Of a DNA stretch of 64,000 nt, positions 10,409 to 26,300 are shown piece after piece; the stretch's first letter is position 1, and every line of letters begins with the position of its first letter. The translations under genes were made by a program, and so were the position numbers. The DNA lies in NCBI GenBank assembly GCA_027186245.1, contig CP114486.1, positions 7,206,501 to 7,270,500 on the forward strand, written 5' to 3'. The stretch comes from Coriaria nepalensis. Its lineage: Eukaryota > Streptophyta > Magnoliopsida > Cucurbitales > Coriariaceae. The notes below the pieces were generated by a model. The model saw only the letters and a list, made by a program, of their open reading frames with translations, was not told the origin of the DNA and ran no database searches.

Positions 10409-13400
10409 CTTCAAACACAAGGTTCATGCACAACATGCTAATGATCTTTGCAGAAAACATGTGTATTGTTTCACCGAAAAAATCATTTCAATGAGTCTCC
10501 TCAAGCAACTAAATGACATGAATGCAATTCGAACGAATTCTATTATTGCATTTCAAACACATATTTCTTGCACAATATGCTAATGATATTTGAAGAACAC
10601 ATGTGCATTTGTTTGACCAGAAAATCATTTGAATTAGCCTCCTCAAGAAACTAAATCTTATTCATGCAATTTGGACAAATTCTATTTTTGCACTTCAAAC
10701 ACAAGTTTCATGCACAACATGCTAATGATCTTTGCAGAACAGAAGTGCATTTGTTTCACCTACAATTCATTTCAATGAGTCTTCTCAAGCAACTAAATCA
10801 TATGAATGCTATTCGAATGAATTCTATTTTTGCAGTTCAAACACATGTGTCATGGATAATATGTTAATGATCTTTGAAGAGCACATGTGCATTTGTTTGG
10901 CCAGAAAATCATTTCAATTAGCCTCCTCAAGCAACTAAATCTTATTAATTCAATTTGGACGAATTCTATTTTTGCACTTCAAAAACTAGTTTCATGCATA
11001 ACATGCTAACGATCTTTGAAGGACACATGTGCAGTTGTTTTACCTAAAATTTATTTCAATGAGTGTCCTCAAGCAACTAAATCATATGAATGAAATTCGA
11101 ACGAATTCTATTATTGCACTTCATACACAAGTTTCATGTATAACAAGCTAATGATCTTCGAATGACACATGTGTATTTGTTTGATCAGAAAATCATTTCA
11201 ATGTGTCACCTCAAGCAACTAAATAATATGAATGCAATTCGAATTAATTCTACTTTTCCACTTCAAACACAAGTTTCATGCATAACACGCTAATGCAGTT
11301 AGACTGTGTATTTGTTTCCCCTAAAAATCATTTCAAGGAGTCTCCTCAAGCAATTAAATCCTCTTAATGCAATTAGAATGAATTATATTTTTGCACTTCA
11401 AACACAAGTTTAATGCATAACATGCTAATGATTTTTGAAGGACACATGTGCATTTATTCCACCTAAAATTCATTTCAATTAGTCTCCTTAAGCAACTAAA
11501 TCACATGAATGCAATTCGAACGAATTCTATTTTTGCAGTTCAAACACATGTTTCATGCATAATACGCTAATGACTTTGAAGGACACATGTGCATTTGTTT
11601 CACCTAAAAATCATTTCAATGAGTCTCTTCAAGCAATTAAATATTCTTAATGCAATTCGAATGAATTGTATTTTTGCACTTCAAACACAAGCTTAACATG
11701 CTAATGATCTTTGAAAGACACATGTTCATTTTTTTCACCTAAAATTCATTTCAATGAATGTTCGCAAGCAACTAAATCATATGAATGCTATTCGAATGTA
11801 TTATATTTTTGCAGTTCAAACACATGTTTCATGCATAATATGCTAATGATATTTGAAAACACATGTGCATTTGTTTGACCAGAAAATCATTTCAATTAGT
11901 CTCTCTAAGCAACTAAATCTTATTAATGCAATTTGGATGAATTTTGTTTTTGCACTTCAAACACTAGTTTATGCATAATATGCTAATGACCTTTGAAGGA
12001 CACATGAGCATTTGTTTCGCCTAAAAATCATTTCAATAAGTCTCCTCAAGCAATTAAATCTTCTTAATGCAATTTGAATGAATTCTATTCTTGCACTGCA
12101 AACACAAGTTTCATGCATAACATGCTAATGATCTTTGAAGGACACATGTTCATTTTTTTCACCTAAAAATCATTCCAATGAATCTTCTCAAGCAACTAAA
12201 TCATATGAATGCTATTCGAATGTATTATATTTTTGCAGTTCAAACACATGTTTCAAGCATAATATGCTAATGATATTTGAAAAACACATGTGCATTTGTT
12301 TGACCAGAAAGTCATTTCAATTAGTCTCTCTAAGAAACTAAATCTTATTAATGCAATTTGAATGAATTCTATTCTTGAACTCCAAACACAAGCTTTATGC
12401 ATAACATGCTAATGATCTTTGAAGGACACATGTTCATTTTTTTCACCTAAAATTCATTCAATGAATCTTCTCAAGCAACTAAATCATATGAATGCTTTTC
12501 GAATGTATTATATTTTTGCAGTTCAAACACATGTTTCATGCTTAATGTGCAAATGATATTTGAAGAACACATGCACATTTTTTTGACCAGAAAATCATTT
12601 CAATTAGTCTCTCTAAGCAACTAAATATTATTAATGCAATTTGGACGAATTCTGTTTTTGCACTTCAAACACTAGTTTCATGCATAATATGCTAATGACC
12701 TTTGAAAAACACATGAGCATTTGTTTCACCTAAAAATCATTTCAATGAGTCTCCTCAAGCAATTAAATCATGTTAAATGCAATTCAAATGAATTCTACTT
12801 TTGCACTTCAAACACTGGTTTCGTGCATAACATGCAAATGATATTTGAAGGACACATGTGCATTTGTTTCATCCAAAATTCATTTCAATGAGTCTCCTCA
12901 AGCAACTAAATGGTATGAATGCAATTCGACCGAATTCTATTTTTGAACTTCAAACACAAGGTTCATGCACAACATGCTAATGATCTTTGCAGAACACATG
13001 TGCATTTGTTTCACCTAAAAATCATTTCAATGAGTCTCCTGAAGCAATTAAATCTTATTAATGCAATTCGAATGAATTCTATTTTTGCCCTTCAAACACA
13101 AGTTTAATGCATAACATGCTAATGATCTTTGAAGGACACATATGTATTTGTTTGCTCAGAAAATCATTTCAGTTAGTCTTGTCAAGCAACTAAATCTTAT
13201 TAATTCAATTTGGACGAATTCTGTTTTTGCACTTCAAACATTAGTTTCAGGCATAATATGGTAATGACATTTGAACGACACATTTGCATTTGTTTCACCT
13301 AAAAATTATTTCAATGAGTCTCCTCAAGCAACTAAATCTTATTAATGCAATTTGCACGAATTTTATTTATGCACTTAAAACACAAGTTTCATGCATAACA

Positions 13401-13899
13401 TACTAATTATCTTTGAAGGACACATGTGCATTTGTTTCACCTAAAATTCATTTCAATGAGTCCCCTCAAGCAACTAAATCATATGAATGATATTTGAACG
13501 AATTCAACTATTGCACTTCATACTCAAGTTTCATGCATAACATGGTAATGATCTTTGAATGACACATGTGTATTTGTTTGATTAGAAAACCATTTCAATG
13601 TGTCACCTCAAGCAACTAAATCATATGAATGCAATTCGAATCAATTTTATTTTTGCACTTCAAACACAAGTTTCATGCATACCATGCTAATGACCTTTAA
13701 AGGACCCATGTGCATTTGTTTCACCTAAAATTCATTTCAACGTGTCACCTCAAGCAACTAAATCATATGAATGCAATTCGAATGAATTCTATTTTTGCAC
13801 TTCCAACACAAGTTTCATGCATAACATGCTAATGACCTTTAAAGAACACATGTGCATTTGTTTCACCTAAAATTCATTTCAATGAGTCTCCTTAAGCAA

Positions 13900-15310
13900 C
13901 TAAATCGTATGAATGCAATTCGAACGAATTCTATTTTTGGACTTCAAACACAAGGTAGCACAACATGCTAATGATCTTTGTAGAACACCTGTGCATTTGT
14001 TTCACTAAAATTCATTTCAATGAGTCTCCTCAGGGAACAAAATCGTATGAATGCAATTCGAATGAATTCTAGTTTTGGACTTTAAACACAAGGTTCATGC
14101 ACAACATGCTAATGATCTTTGAAGAACACATGTGCATTTATTTCACGAAAAAATCATTTTAATGAGTCTCCTCAAGCAACTAAATCTTATTAATGCATCT
14201 CTAATGAATTCTATTTTTACCCTTCATACACAAGTTTAAAGCATAACATGCTAATGATCTTTGAATGGCACATGTGTATTTGTTTGATCAGAAAATTATT
14301 TACATTAGTATTCTCAACCAACTAAATCTTATTAATGCAATTTGGACGAATTCTGTTTTTGCACTTCAAACACTAGTTTCATGCATAATATGCTAATGAC
14401 ATTTGAAGGACACATGTGCATTTGTTTCACCTAAAATTCATTTCAACGTGTCACCTCAAGCAACTAAATCATATGAATACAATTCGAATGAATTCAATTT
14501 TTTCACTTCAAACACAAGTTTCATGCATAACATGCTAATGACCTTTCAAGGACACATGTGCATTTGTTTCACCTAAAATTCATTTCAATGAGTCTCCTCA
14601 AGCAACTAAATCGTATGAATGCAATTCGAACGAATTCTATTTTTGGACTTCAAACACAAGGTAGCACAACATGCTAATGATCTTTGTAGAACACATGTGC
14701 ATTTGTTTCACCTAAATTTCATTTCAATGGGTCTCCTAAGCAACTAAATCGTATGAATGCAATTCGAACGAATTCTAGTTTTGGACTTGAAACACAAGGT
14801 TCATGCACAACATGCTACTGATCTTTGAAGAACACATGTGCATTTATTTCACCGAAAAATCATTTAATTGAGTCTCCTCAAGCAACTAAATCTTATTAAT
14901 GCAATTCGAATGAATTCTATTTTTGCCTTTCAAACACAAGTTTAAAGCATAACATGCTAATGATCTTTGAATGACACATGTGTATTTGTTTGATCAGAAA
15001 ATCATTTCAATTAGTCTTCTCAACCAACTAAATCTTATTAATGCAATTTGGACTAATTCTATTTTTGCACTTCAAACACTAGTTTCATGCATAATATGCT
15101 AATGACATTTCAAGGACACATGTGCATTTGTTGCACTTAAAATTCATTTCAACGTGTCACCTCAAGCAACTAAATCATATGAATACAATTCGAATGAATT
15201 CTATTTTTGCACTTCAAACACAAGTTTCATGCATAACATGCTAATGACCTTTAAAGGACACATGTGCAATTGTTTCACCTAAAATTCATTTCAACGTGTC
15301 ACCTCAAGCA
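13900..15310 (+). repeat. Local 5-monomer repetition
   Basis: A monomer with a small deletion giving CACAAGGTAGCACAACATGC (normally AAGGTTCATGCACAAC) occurs with AAGGTAGC at 13,952 and again at 14,658. The 706-bp offset is five monomers minus 4 bp. The neighbouring TTCAACGTGTCACC monomer also recurs (about 13,738, 14,442, 15,292 and 15,991). A related variant, AAGGTTGCTGCACAAC, appears near 17,022. Confidence 0.75.
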
Positions 15311-18300
15311 ACTAAATCATATGAATGCAATTAGAATGAATTCTATTTTTCCACTTCAAACACAAGTTTCATTCATAACATGCTTATGATATTTGAAGAA
15401 CACATGTGCATTTGCTTGACCGGAAAAAAATTTCAATTAGTCTCTTCAAGCGACTAAATCATATTAATGCAATTTGGAAGAATTCTGTTTTTGCACTTCA
15501 AACACTAGTTTCATGCATAATATGCTAATGACATTTGAAGGACACATGTGCATTTGTTTCACCTAAAAATTATTTAAATAGTCTCCTCAAGCAGCTAAAT
15601 CTTATTAATGCAATTTGGACGAATTCTATTTATGCACTTAAAACACTAGTTTGATGCATAACATACTAATTATCTTTGAAGGACACATGTGCATTTGTTT
15701 CACCTCAAATTCATTTCAGTGAGTCTCCTCAAGCAACTAAATCATATGAATGATATTTGAAAGAATTCAATTATTGCACTTCATATTCAAGTTTCATGCA
15801 TAACATGGTAATGATCTTTGAATGACACATGTGTATTTGTTTGATTAGAAAACCATTTCAATGTGTCACCTCAAGCAACTAAATCGTAAGAATGCATTTC
15901 GAATGAATTCTATTTTTGCACTTCAAACACAAGTTTCATGCATGATATGCTAATGACCTTTAAAGGACACATGTGCATTTGTTTCACTTAAAATTCATTT
16001 CAACGTGTCACCTCAAGCAACTAAATCATATGAATGCAATTCGAATGAATTCTATTTTTGCATTTCAAACAAAAGTTTCATGCATAACATGCTAATGATA
16101 TTTGAAGAACACGTGCAAATGCTTGACCTGAAAAAAATTTCAATTAGTCTCTTCAAGCAACTAAATCGTATGAATGCAATTCGAACGAATTCTATTTTTG
16201 GACTTCATACACATGGTTCATGCACAACATGCTAATGATCTTTGAAGAACACATGTGCATTTATTTCACCAAAAAATCATTTTAATGAGTCTCCTCAAGA
16301 AGCTAAATCTTATTAATGCAATTTGGACGAATTCTATTTATGCACTTAAAACACAAGTTTCATGCATAACTTACTAATGATCTTTGAAGGACACATGTGC
16401 ATTTGTTTCACCTAAAATTCATTTCAATGAGTCTCTTCAAGCAACTTTATACTCAAGTTTCATGCATAACATGGTAATGATCTTTGAATGACACATGTGT
16501 ATTTATTGATTAGAAAACCATTTCAATGTGTCACCTCAAGCAACTAAATCGTAAGAATGCCATTCGAATGAATTCTATTTTTGCACTTTAAACACAAGTT
16601 TCATGCATAACATGCTAATGACCTTTAAAGGACACATGTGCATTTGTTTCACCTAAAATTCATTTCAATGAGTCCCCTCAAGCAACTAAATCATATGAAT
16701 GATATTTGAACGAATTCAATTATTGCACTTCATACTCAAGTTTCATGCATAACATGGTAATGATCTTTGAATGACACATGTGTATTTGTTTGATTAGAAA
16801 ACCATTTCAATGTGTCACCTCAAGCAACTAAATCGTATGAATGCAATTCGAATCAATTCTATTTTCGCACTTCAAACACAAGTTTCATGCATAACATGCT
16901 AATGACCTTTAAAGGACACATGTGCATTTGTTTCACCTAAAATTCATTTCAATGACTCTCCGCAAGCAACTAAATCATATGAATGCAATTCGAACGAATT
17001 CTATTTTTGGACTTCAAACACAAGGTTGCTGCACAACATGCTAATGATCTTTGTAGAACACATGTGCATTTGTTTCACCTAAAATTCATTTCAATGAGTC
17101 TCCTCAATCAACTTAATCATATGAATGCAATTCGAACGAATTCTAGTTTTGGTCTTTAAATAGAAGGTTCATGCACAACATGCTAATGATGTTTGCAGAA
17201 CACATGTGCATTTGTTTCACCTAAAAATCATTTCAATGAGTCTCCTCAAGCAATTAAATTTTATTAATTCAATTCGAATGAATTCTATTTTTGCCCTTCA
17301 AACACAAATTAGCATAGCATGCTAATGATCTTTGAAGGACACATATGTATTTGTTTGATCAGAAAATCATTTCAGTTAGTCTTCTCAAGCAACTAAATCT
17401 TATTAATTCAATTTGGACGAATTCTGTTTTTGCACTTCAAACACTAGTTTCATGCATAATATGCTAATGACCTTTGAAAGACACATGTGCATTTCTTTCA
17501 CCAAAAAATTATTTCAATGAGTCTCCTCAAGCAGCTAAATCTTATTAATGCAATTTGGACGAATTCTTTTTATGCACATAAAACACTAGTTTCATGCATA
17601 ACATGCTAATGATCTTTGAGAGACACATGTGCATTTGTTTCACCTAAAATGCATTTCAATTAGTCTCTTCAAGCAACTAAATCATATGAATGATATTTGA
17701 ACGAATTCAATTATTGCACTTCATACACAAGTTTCATGCATAGCATGCTAATGATCTTTGAATGACACATGTGTATTTGTTTGATTAGAAAATTTCAATG
17801 TGTCACCTCAAGCAACTAAATCATATGAATGCAATTCGAATGAATTCAATTTTGGCACTTCAAACACAAGTTTCATGCATACCACGCTAATGACCTTTAA
17901 AGGACACATGTGCATTTGTTTGACCGGAAAATCATTTCAATGAGTCTCCATAAGAAACTAAATCACATGAATACAATTCGAACGAATTCTATTTTTGCAG
18001 TTCAAACACATGTTTCATGCATAATATGCTAATGACTTTGAAGGACACATGTGTATTTATTTCACTTAAAAATCATTTCAATGAATCTCCTCAAGCAATT
18101 AAATTTTCTCAATGCAATTTGAATGAATTCTATTCTTGCACTTCAAACACAAGCTTCATGCATAACATGCTAATGATCTTTGAAGGACACATGTTCATTT
18201 TTTTCACCTAAAATTCATTGCAATGAATCTTGTCAAGCAACTAAATCATATGAATGCTATTCGAATGTATCATATTTTTGCAGTTCAAACACATGTTTCA

Positions 18301-19500
18301 TGCATAATATGCTAATCATATTTGAAGAACACATGTGCATTTGTTTGACCAGAAAATCATTTGAATTAGTCTCTCTAAGCAATTAAATCTTATTAATGTA
18401 ATTTGGCAAAATTCTGTTTTTGCACTTCAAACACTAGTTTTATGCATTATATGCTAATGACCTTTGAAAGACACATGTGCATTTGTTTCACCTAAAAATT
18501 ATTTACATTAGTATTCTCAAGCAACTAAATCTTATTAATGCAATTTGGACGAATTCTATTTTAGCACTTCAAACACTAGTTTCATGCATAACATACTAAT
18601 GATGTTTGATGGACACATGTGCACTTGTTTCACCTAAAATCCATTTCAATGGGTCTCCTCAAGCAACTAAATCATATAAATGATATTTGAACAAATTCAA
18701 TTATTGCACTTCATACACAAGTTTCATGCATAACATGCTAATGATCTTTGAATGACACATTTGTATTTGTTTGATTAGAAAATCATTTCAATGCGTCACC
18801 TCAAGCAACTAAATCATATGAATGCAATTCGAATGAATTCTATTTTTGCACTTTAAAGACATGTTTCATGCATAACATAATAATGATCTTTGAAGGACAC
18901 ATGTACATTTGTTTGACCAGATAATCATTTCATTGAGCCTCCTTAAGAAACTAAATCACAAGAATACTATTCGAACGAATTCTATTTTTGCAGTTCAAAC
19001 ACATGTTTCATGCATAATATGCTAATGACTTTGACGGACACATGTGTATTTATTTTACCTAAAAATCATTTCAATGAGTCTCCTCAAGCAATTAAATCTT
19101 CTTAATGCAATTTGAATGAATTGTATTCTTGCACTTCAAACACAAGCTTCATGTATAACATGCAAATGATCTTTGAAAGACACATGTTCATTTTTTTCAC
19201 CTAAAATTCATTCCAATGAATCTTCTCAAGCAACTAAATCATATGAATGCTATTCGAATGTATCATATTTTTGCAGTTCAAACACATGTTTGATGCATAA
19301 TATGCTAATGATATTAGTCTCATGAAGAACGCATGTGCATTTGTTTGACAAGAAAATCATTTGAATTAGTCTCTCTAAGCAATTAAGAATTCTGTTTTTG
19401 CACTTCAAACACTAGTTTCATGCATAATATGCTAATGACCTTTGAAGGACACATGAGCATTTGTTTCACCTAAAAATCATTTAAATGAGTCTCTTCAAGC

Positions 19501-19538
19501 AATTAAATCATGTTAATGCAATTAAATCATGTTAATGC
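19501..19538 (+). repeat. 19-bp tandem duplication within a monomer
   Basis: The text AATTAAATCATGTTAATGC occurs twice in direct succession, at 19,501-19,519 and 19,520-19,538, lengthening this monomer by 19 bp. Two other micro-rearrangements lie just upstream: an extra TTAGTCTCA-like stretch near 19,315 and a deletion of about 22 bp at 19,386. Confidence 0.9.
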
Positions 19539-20379
19539 AATTCAAATGAATTCTATTTTTGCACTTCAAACACTAGTTTCGTGCACAACATGCTAATGAT
19601 CTTTGTAGAACACATGTGCATTTGTTTCACCTAAAATTCATTTCAATGAGTCTCGTCAAGCAACTAAATCATATGAATGCAATTCGAACGAATTCTGGTT
19701 TTGGACTTTAAACAGAAGGTTCATGCACAACATGCTAATGATCTTTGCAGAATACATGTGCATTTGTTTCACCTAAAATTCATTTTAATGAGTCTCCTCA
19801 AGCAACTAAATCTTATTAATGCAATTCGAATGAATTCCCTTTTCGCCCCTCAAACACATGTTTAAAGCATAGCATGCTAATGATCTTTAACAGACAGATA
19901 TGTATTTGTTTGATCAGAAAATCATTTCAATTAGTCTTCTCAAGCAACTAAATCTTACTAATGCAATTTGGACGAATTATGTTTTTGCACTTCAAACACT
20001 AGTTTCACACATAACATGCTAAATATCTTTGAAGGACACATGTGCATTTGTTTCACCTAAAATTCATTTCAATGAGTCTCCTCAAGCAACTAAATCATAT
20101 GACTGATATTTGAACGAATTCAATTATTGCACCTCATACACAAGTTTCATGCATAACATACTAATGATGTTTGATAGACACATGTGCATTTGTTTTACCA
20201 GATAATCATTTCAATGAGTCTCCTTAAGAAACTAAATCACGTGAATACAATTCGAACGAATCATATGAATGCAAGTTTAATGAATAACATGCTAATGACA
20301 TTTGAAGGTCACATGTGTATTTGTTTGATCAGAAAATCATTTCAATTGGTCTGTTCAAGCAACTAAATCTTATTAATGC

Positions 20380-23300
20380 AATTTGGACGAACTGTTTTTG
20401 CACTTCAAACACTAGTTTCATGCATAACATGTTAAATATCTTTACAGGACACATGTGCATTTGTTTCACCTAAAATTCATTTCAATGAGTCTCCTCAAGC
20501 AACTAAATCATATGAATGATATTTGAACGAATTCAATTATTGCACTTCATACACAAGTTTCAGGCATAACATGCTAATGATCTTTGAATGACACATGTGT
20601 ATTTGTTTGATTAGAAAATACTTTCAATGTGTCACCTCAACCAACTAAATCATATGAATAAAATTCGAATGAATTCAATTTTTGCACTTCAAACACAAGT
20701 TTAATGCATAACACACTAATGACCTTTGAAGAACACATGTGCATTTGTTTGACCGGAAAATCATTTCAATTAGAGTCTCCAAGCAACTAAATTTTATTAA
20801 TGCAATTTGGACGAATTCTGTTTTTGCACTTATAACACTAGTTTCATGCATAATATGCTAATGGATTTTGAAGGACACATGTGCATTTGTTTCACCTCAA
20901 AATCATTTCAATGAGTCTCCTCAAGCAACTAAATCATATGAATGCAATTCAATTGAATTCTATTTCTGCACTTCAAACACTAGTTTCGTGCATAACATGC
21001 TAATGATCTTTGAAGGACACAAGTGTATTTGTTTTATCAGAAAATAATTTGAATTCGTCTTTTCAAGCAACTAAACCTTATTAATGCAATTTGGACGAAC
21101 TGCTTTTGCACTTCAAACACTAGTTTCATGCATAACATGTTAAATATCTTTGAAGGACAAATGTGCATTTGTTTCACCTAAAATTCATTTCAATGAGTCT
21201 CCTCAAGCAACTAAATCATATGAATGATATTTGAACGAATTCAATTATTGCACTTCATACACAAGTTTCATGTATAACATGCTAATGATCTTTCAATGAC
21301 ACATGTGTATTTGTTTGATTAGAAAATACATTTAATATGTCACCTCAAGCAACTAAATCATATGAATACAATTCGAATGAATTCAATTTTTGCACTTCAA
21401 TCACAAGTTTCATGCATAACACGCGAATGACCTTTGAAGAACACATGTCCATTTGTTTGACCGGAAAATCCATTCAGTTAGTCTCTCCAAGCAACTAAAC
21501 CTTATTAATGCAATTTGGACGAATTCTGACACAAGTTTCGTGCATAACATTCTAATGATCTTTGAAGGACACATGTGTATTTGTTTGATTAGAAAATCAT
21601 TTCAATGTGTCACCTCAAGCAACTAAATCATATGAATACAATTCGAATGAATTCAATTTTTGCACTTCAAACACAAGTTTCATGCATAATACGCTAATGA
21701 CCTTTGAAGAACACATGTGCATTTGTTTTACCGGAAAATCATTTAAATTAGTCCCTCCAAGCAGCTAAATTTTGTTAATGCAATTTGGACGAATTCTGTT
21801 TTTGCACTTATAACACTAGTTTCATGCATAATATGCTAATGGCCTTTGAAGGACACATGTGTATTTGTTTCACCTAAAAATCATTTCAAAGAATCTCCTC
21901 AAGCAACTAAATCATATGAACGCAATTCAAATGAATTCTATTTCTGCACTTCAAACACTAGTTTCGTGCATAACATGCTAATGATCTTCGAATGACACAT
22001 GTGCATTTGTTTCAGCTAAAATTCATTTTAATGAGTCTCCTCAAGCAACCAAATCGTATGAATGCAATTCGAATGGATTCTATTTTTGGACTTTAAACAC
22101 AAGTTTAATGCATAACATGCTAATGACCTTTGAAGGACACATGTGTATTTGTTTGATCAGAAAATCATTTCAATTGGTCTTCTCAAGTAACTAAATCTTA
22201 TTAATGCAATTTGGACGAACTGTTTTTGCACTTCAAACACTAGTTTCAAGCATAACATGTTAAATATCTTTAAAGGACACATGTACATTTGTTTCACCTA
22301 AAATTCATTTCAACGTGTCTCCTCAAGCAACTAAATCATATGAATGATATTTGAACGAATTCAATTATTACACTTCATACATTAGTTTCAGGCATAACAT
22401 GCTAATGATCTTTGAATGACACATGTGTATTTGTTTGATTAGAAAATCATTTCAATGTGTCACCTCAAGCAACTAAATCATATGAATACTATTCGAATGA
22501 ATTCAATTTTTGCACTTCAAACACAAGTTTCATGCATAACACGCTAATGACCTTTGAAGAACACATGTGCATTTGTTTTACCGGAAAATCATTTCAATTA
22601 GTCTCTCCAAGCAACTAAATTTTATTAATGCAATTTGGACAAATTCTGTTTTTGCACTTACAACACTAGTTTCATGCATAATATGCTAATGGCTTTTGGA
22701 GGACACATGTGCATTTGTTTCACCTAAAAATCTTTTCAATGAGTCTCCTCAAGCAACTAAATCATATGAATGCAATTCAAATGAATTCTATTTATGCACT
22801 TCAAACACTACTATCGTGCATAACATGCTAATGATCTTTGAAGGACATATGTGCATTTGTTTCACCAAAAATTCATATGAATGAATCTCCTCAAGCAACT
22901 AAATCGTATGAATGCAATTCGAACGAATTCTATTTTTGGACTTCAAACACAACTTTAATGCATAACATGTTAATGATCTTTGAATGACACATGTGTATTT
23001 GTTTGATTAGAAAATCATTTCAATGTGTCACCTCAAGCAAATAAATCATATGAATACAATTCGAACGAATTCTATTTTTGTAGTTCAAACACAAGTTTGG
23101 TACATAACATGCTAACGATCTTTAAAGGACACATGTGCATTTGTTTCACCTAAATATCATTTCAATGAGTCTCCTCAAGCAACTAAATCATATGAATGCA
23201 ATTCAAATGAATTCTATTTCTGCATTTCAAACAGTACTTTCGTGCATAACATGCTAATGATCTTTGAAGGACACATGTGCATTTGTTTCACCTAAAATTC

Positions 23301-26300
23301 ATTTCAATGAGTCTCCTCAAGCAACTAAATCGTATGAATTCAATTCGAACGAATTCTATTTTTTGACTTTAAACACAAGTGTAATGCATAACATGCAAAT
23401 GACCTTTTAAGGACACATGCGTATTTGTTTGATCAGAAAATCATTTTAATTAGTCTTCTCAAGCAACTAAATCTTATTAATGCAATTTGGACGAACTGTT
23501 TTTGCAATTCAAACACTAGTTTCATGCATAACATGCTAAATATCTTTGAAGGACACATGTGCATTTGTTTCACCTAAAATTCATTTCGATGAGTCTCCTC
23601 AAGCAACTAAATCATATGAATTATATTTGAAAGAATTCAATTATTGCACTTCATACACAAGTTTCATGCATAACATGCTAATGATCTTTGAATGATACAG
23701 GTGTATTTGTATGATTAGAAAATCATTTCAATGTGTCACCTCAAGCAACTAAATAATATGAATACAATTCAAATGAATTTCATTTTTGCACTTCAAACAC
23801 AAGTTTCATGCATAACATGCTAACGATCTTTGAAGGACACATGTGCATTTGTTTCACCAGATAATCATTCCAATGTGTTTCCTTAAGCAACTAAATCACT
23901 TGAATGCAATTCGAACAAATACTATTTTTGCAGTTCAAACACATGTTTCATGCATAATATGCTAATGACTTTCAATGACATATGTGCATTTGTTTCCGCT
24001 AAAAATCATTTCAATTAGTCTCCTCAAGCAATTAAATCTTCTTAATGCAATTTGAATGAATTCTATTTTTGCACTTCAAACACAAGTTTCGCGCCTAACA
24101 TGCTAATGATCTTTTAAGAGAACATGTGCATTTGTTTGACGCAACTAGATCATATGAATGATATTTGAACGAATTCAGATATTGCACTTCATACACAAGT
24201 TTCATGCATAGCATGTTAATGATCTTTGAATGACACATGTGTATTTGTATGATTAGAAAATCATTTCAATACGTCACTTCAAGCAACTAAATAATATGAA
24301 TACAATTCGAATGAATTCCATTTTTGCCCTTCAAACACAAGTTTCATGCATAACACGCTAATGACTTTTGAAGAACACATGTGCATTTGTTTGACCGGAA
24401 AATAATTTCAATTAGTCTCTCCAAGCAACTAAATTTTATTAATGCAATTTGGACGAATTCTGGTTTTGCACTTATAACATTTGTTTCATGCATAAGTTGC
24501 TAATGGCTTTTGAAGGACACATGTGCATTTGTTTCACCTCAAAATCATTTCAATGAGTCTCCTCAAGCAACTAAATCATATGAATGCAATTCAAATGAAT
24601 TCTATTTCTGCACTTCAAACAGTACTTTCGTGCATAACATGCTAATGATCTTTGAAGGACACATGTAAATGTTTGATTAGAAAGTCATTTCAATGTGTCA
24701 CCTCAAGCAACTACATCATATGAATACAATTCTAATGCATTTTATTTTTGCACTTCAAACACAAGTTTCATGCATAACATGCTAATGATCTTTAAAGGAC
24801 ACAAGTGCATTTGTTTCACCAGATAATCATTTCAATGTGTTTCCTTAAGCAACTAAATCACTTGAATGCAATTCGAACAAATACTATTTTTGCAGTTCAA
24901 AAACATGTTTCATGCATAATATGCTAATGACTTTGGACGACACATGTGTATTTGTTTCACCTAAAAATCATTTTAATGAGTTTCCTCAAGCAATTAAATC
25001 TTCTTAATGCAATTCAAATGAATTCTATTTTTGCACTTCAAACCCAAGTTTCGCGCATAACATGCTAATGATCTTTTAAGAGCACATGTGCATTTGTTTG
25101 ACGCAACTAGATCATATGAATGATATTTGAACGAATTCAGATATTGCACTTCATACACAAGCTTCATGCATAGCATGCTAATGATCTTTGAATGACACAT
25201 GTGTATTTGTATGATTAGAAAATACTTTCAATGTGTCACCTTAAGCAACTAAATCATATGAATGCAATTCGAATGAATTCCATTTTTGCACTTCAAACAC
25301 AAGTTTCATGCATAACATGATAATGACCTTTGAAGAACACATGTGCATTTGTTTGACCGGAAAATCATTTCAATTAGTCTCTCCAAGCAACTAAATCATA
25401 TTAATGCAATTTGGACGAATTCTGTTTTTGCACTTATAACACTAGTTTCATGCATAGTATGCTAATGGCCTTTGAAGGACACATGTGCATTTGTTTCACC
25501 TAAATATCATTTCAATGAGTCTCCTCAAGCAACTAAATCATATGAATGCAATTCAAATGAATTCTATTTCTGCACTTCAAACACTAGTTTCGTGCATAAC
25601 ATGCTAATGATCTTTGAAGGACACATGTGCATTTGTTTCACCTAAAATTAATTCAATGAGTCTCCTCAAGCAACTAAATCATATGAATGATATTTGAAAG
25701 AATTCAATTATTGCACTTCATACACAAGTTTCATGCATAACATGCTAATGATCTTTGAATGACACATGTGTATTTGTATGATTAGAAAATCATTTCAATG
25801 TGTCACCTCAAGCAACTAAATAATATGAATACAATTCGAATGAATTCCATTTTTGCACTTCAAACACAAGTTTCATGCATAACATGATAATGACCTTTGA
25901 AGAACACATGTGCATTTGTTTGACCGGAAAATTATTTCAATTAGTCTCTCCAAGCAATTAAATCTTATTAATGCAATATGGACGAATTCTGTTTTTGCAC
26001 TTATAACACTAGTTTCATGCATAATATGCTAATGGCCTTTGAAGGACACATGTGCATTTATTTCACCTAAATATCATTTCAATGAGTCTCCTCAAGCAAC
26101 TAAATCATATGAATGCAATTCAAATGAATTCTATTTCTGCACTTCAAACACTAGTTTCGTGCATAACATGCTAATGATCTTTGAAGGACACATGTGCCTT
26201 TGTTTCACCTAAAATTAATTCAATGAGTCTCCTCAAGCAACTAATCATATGAATGATATTTGAACGAATTCAATTATTGCACTTCATACACAAGTTTTAT

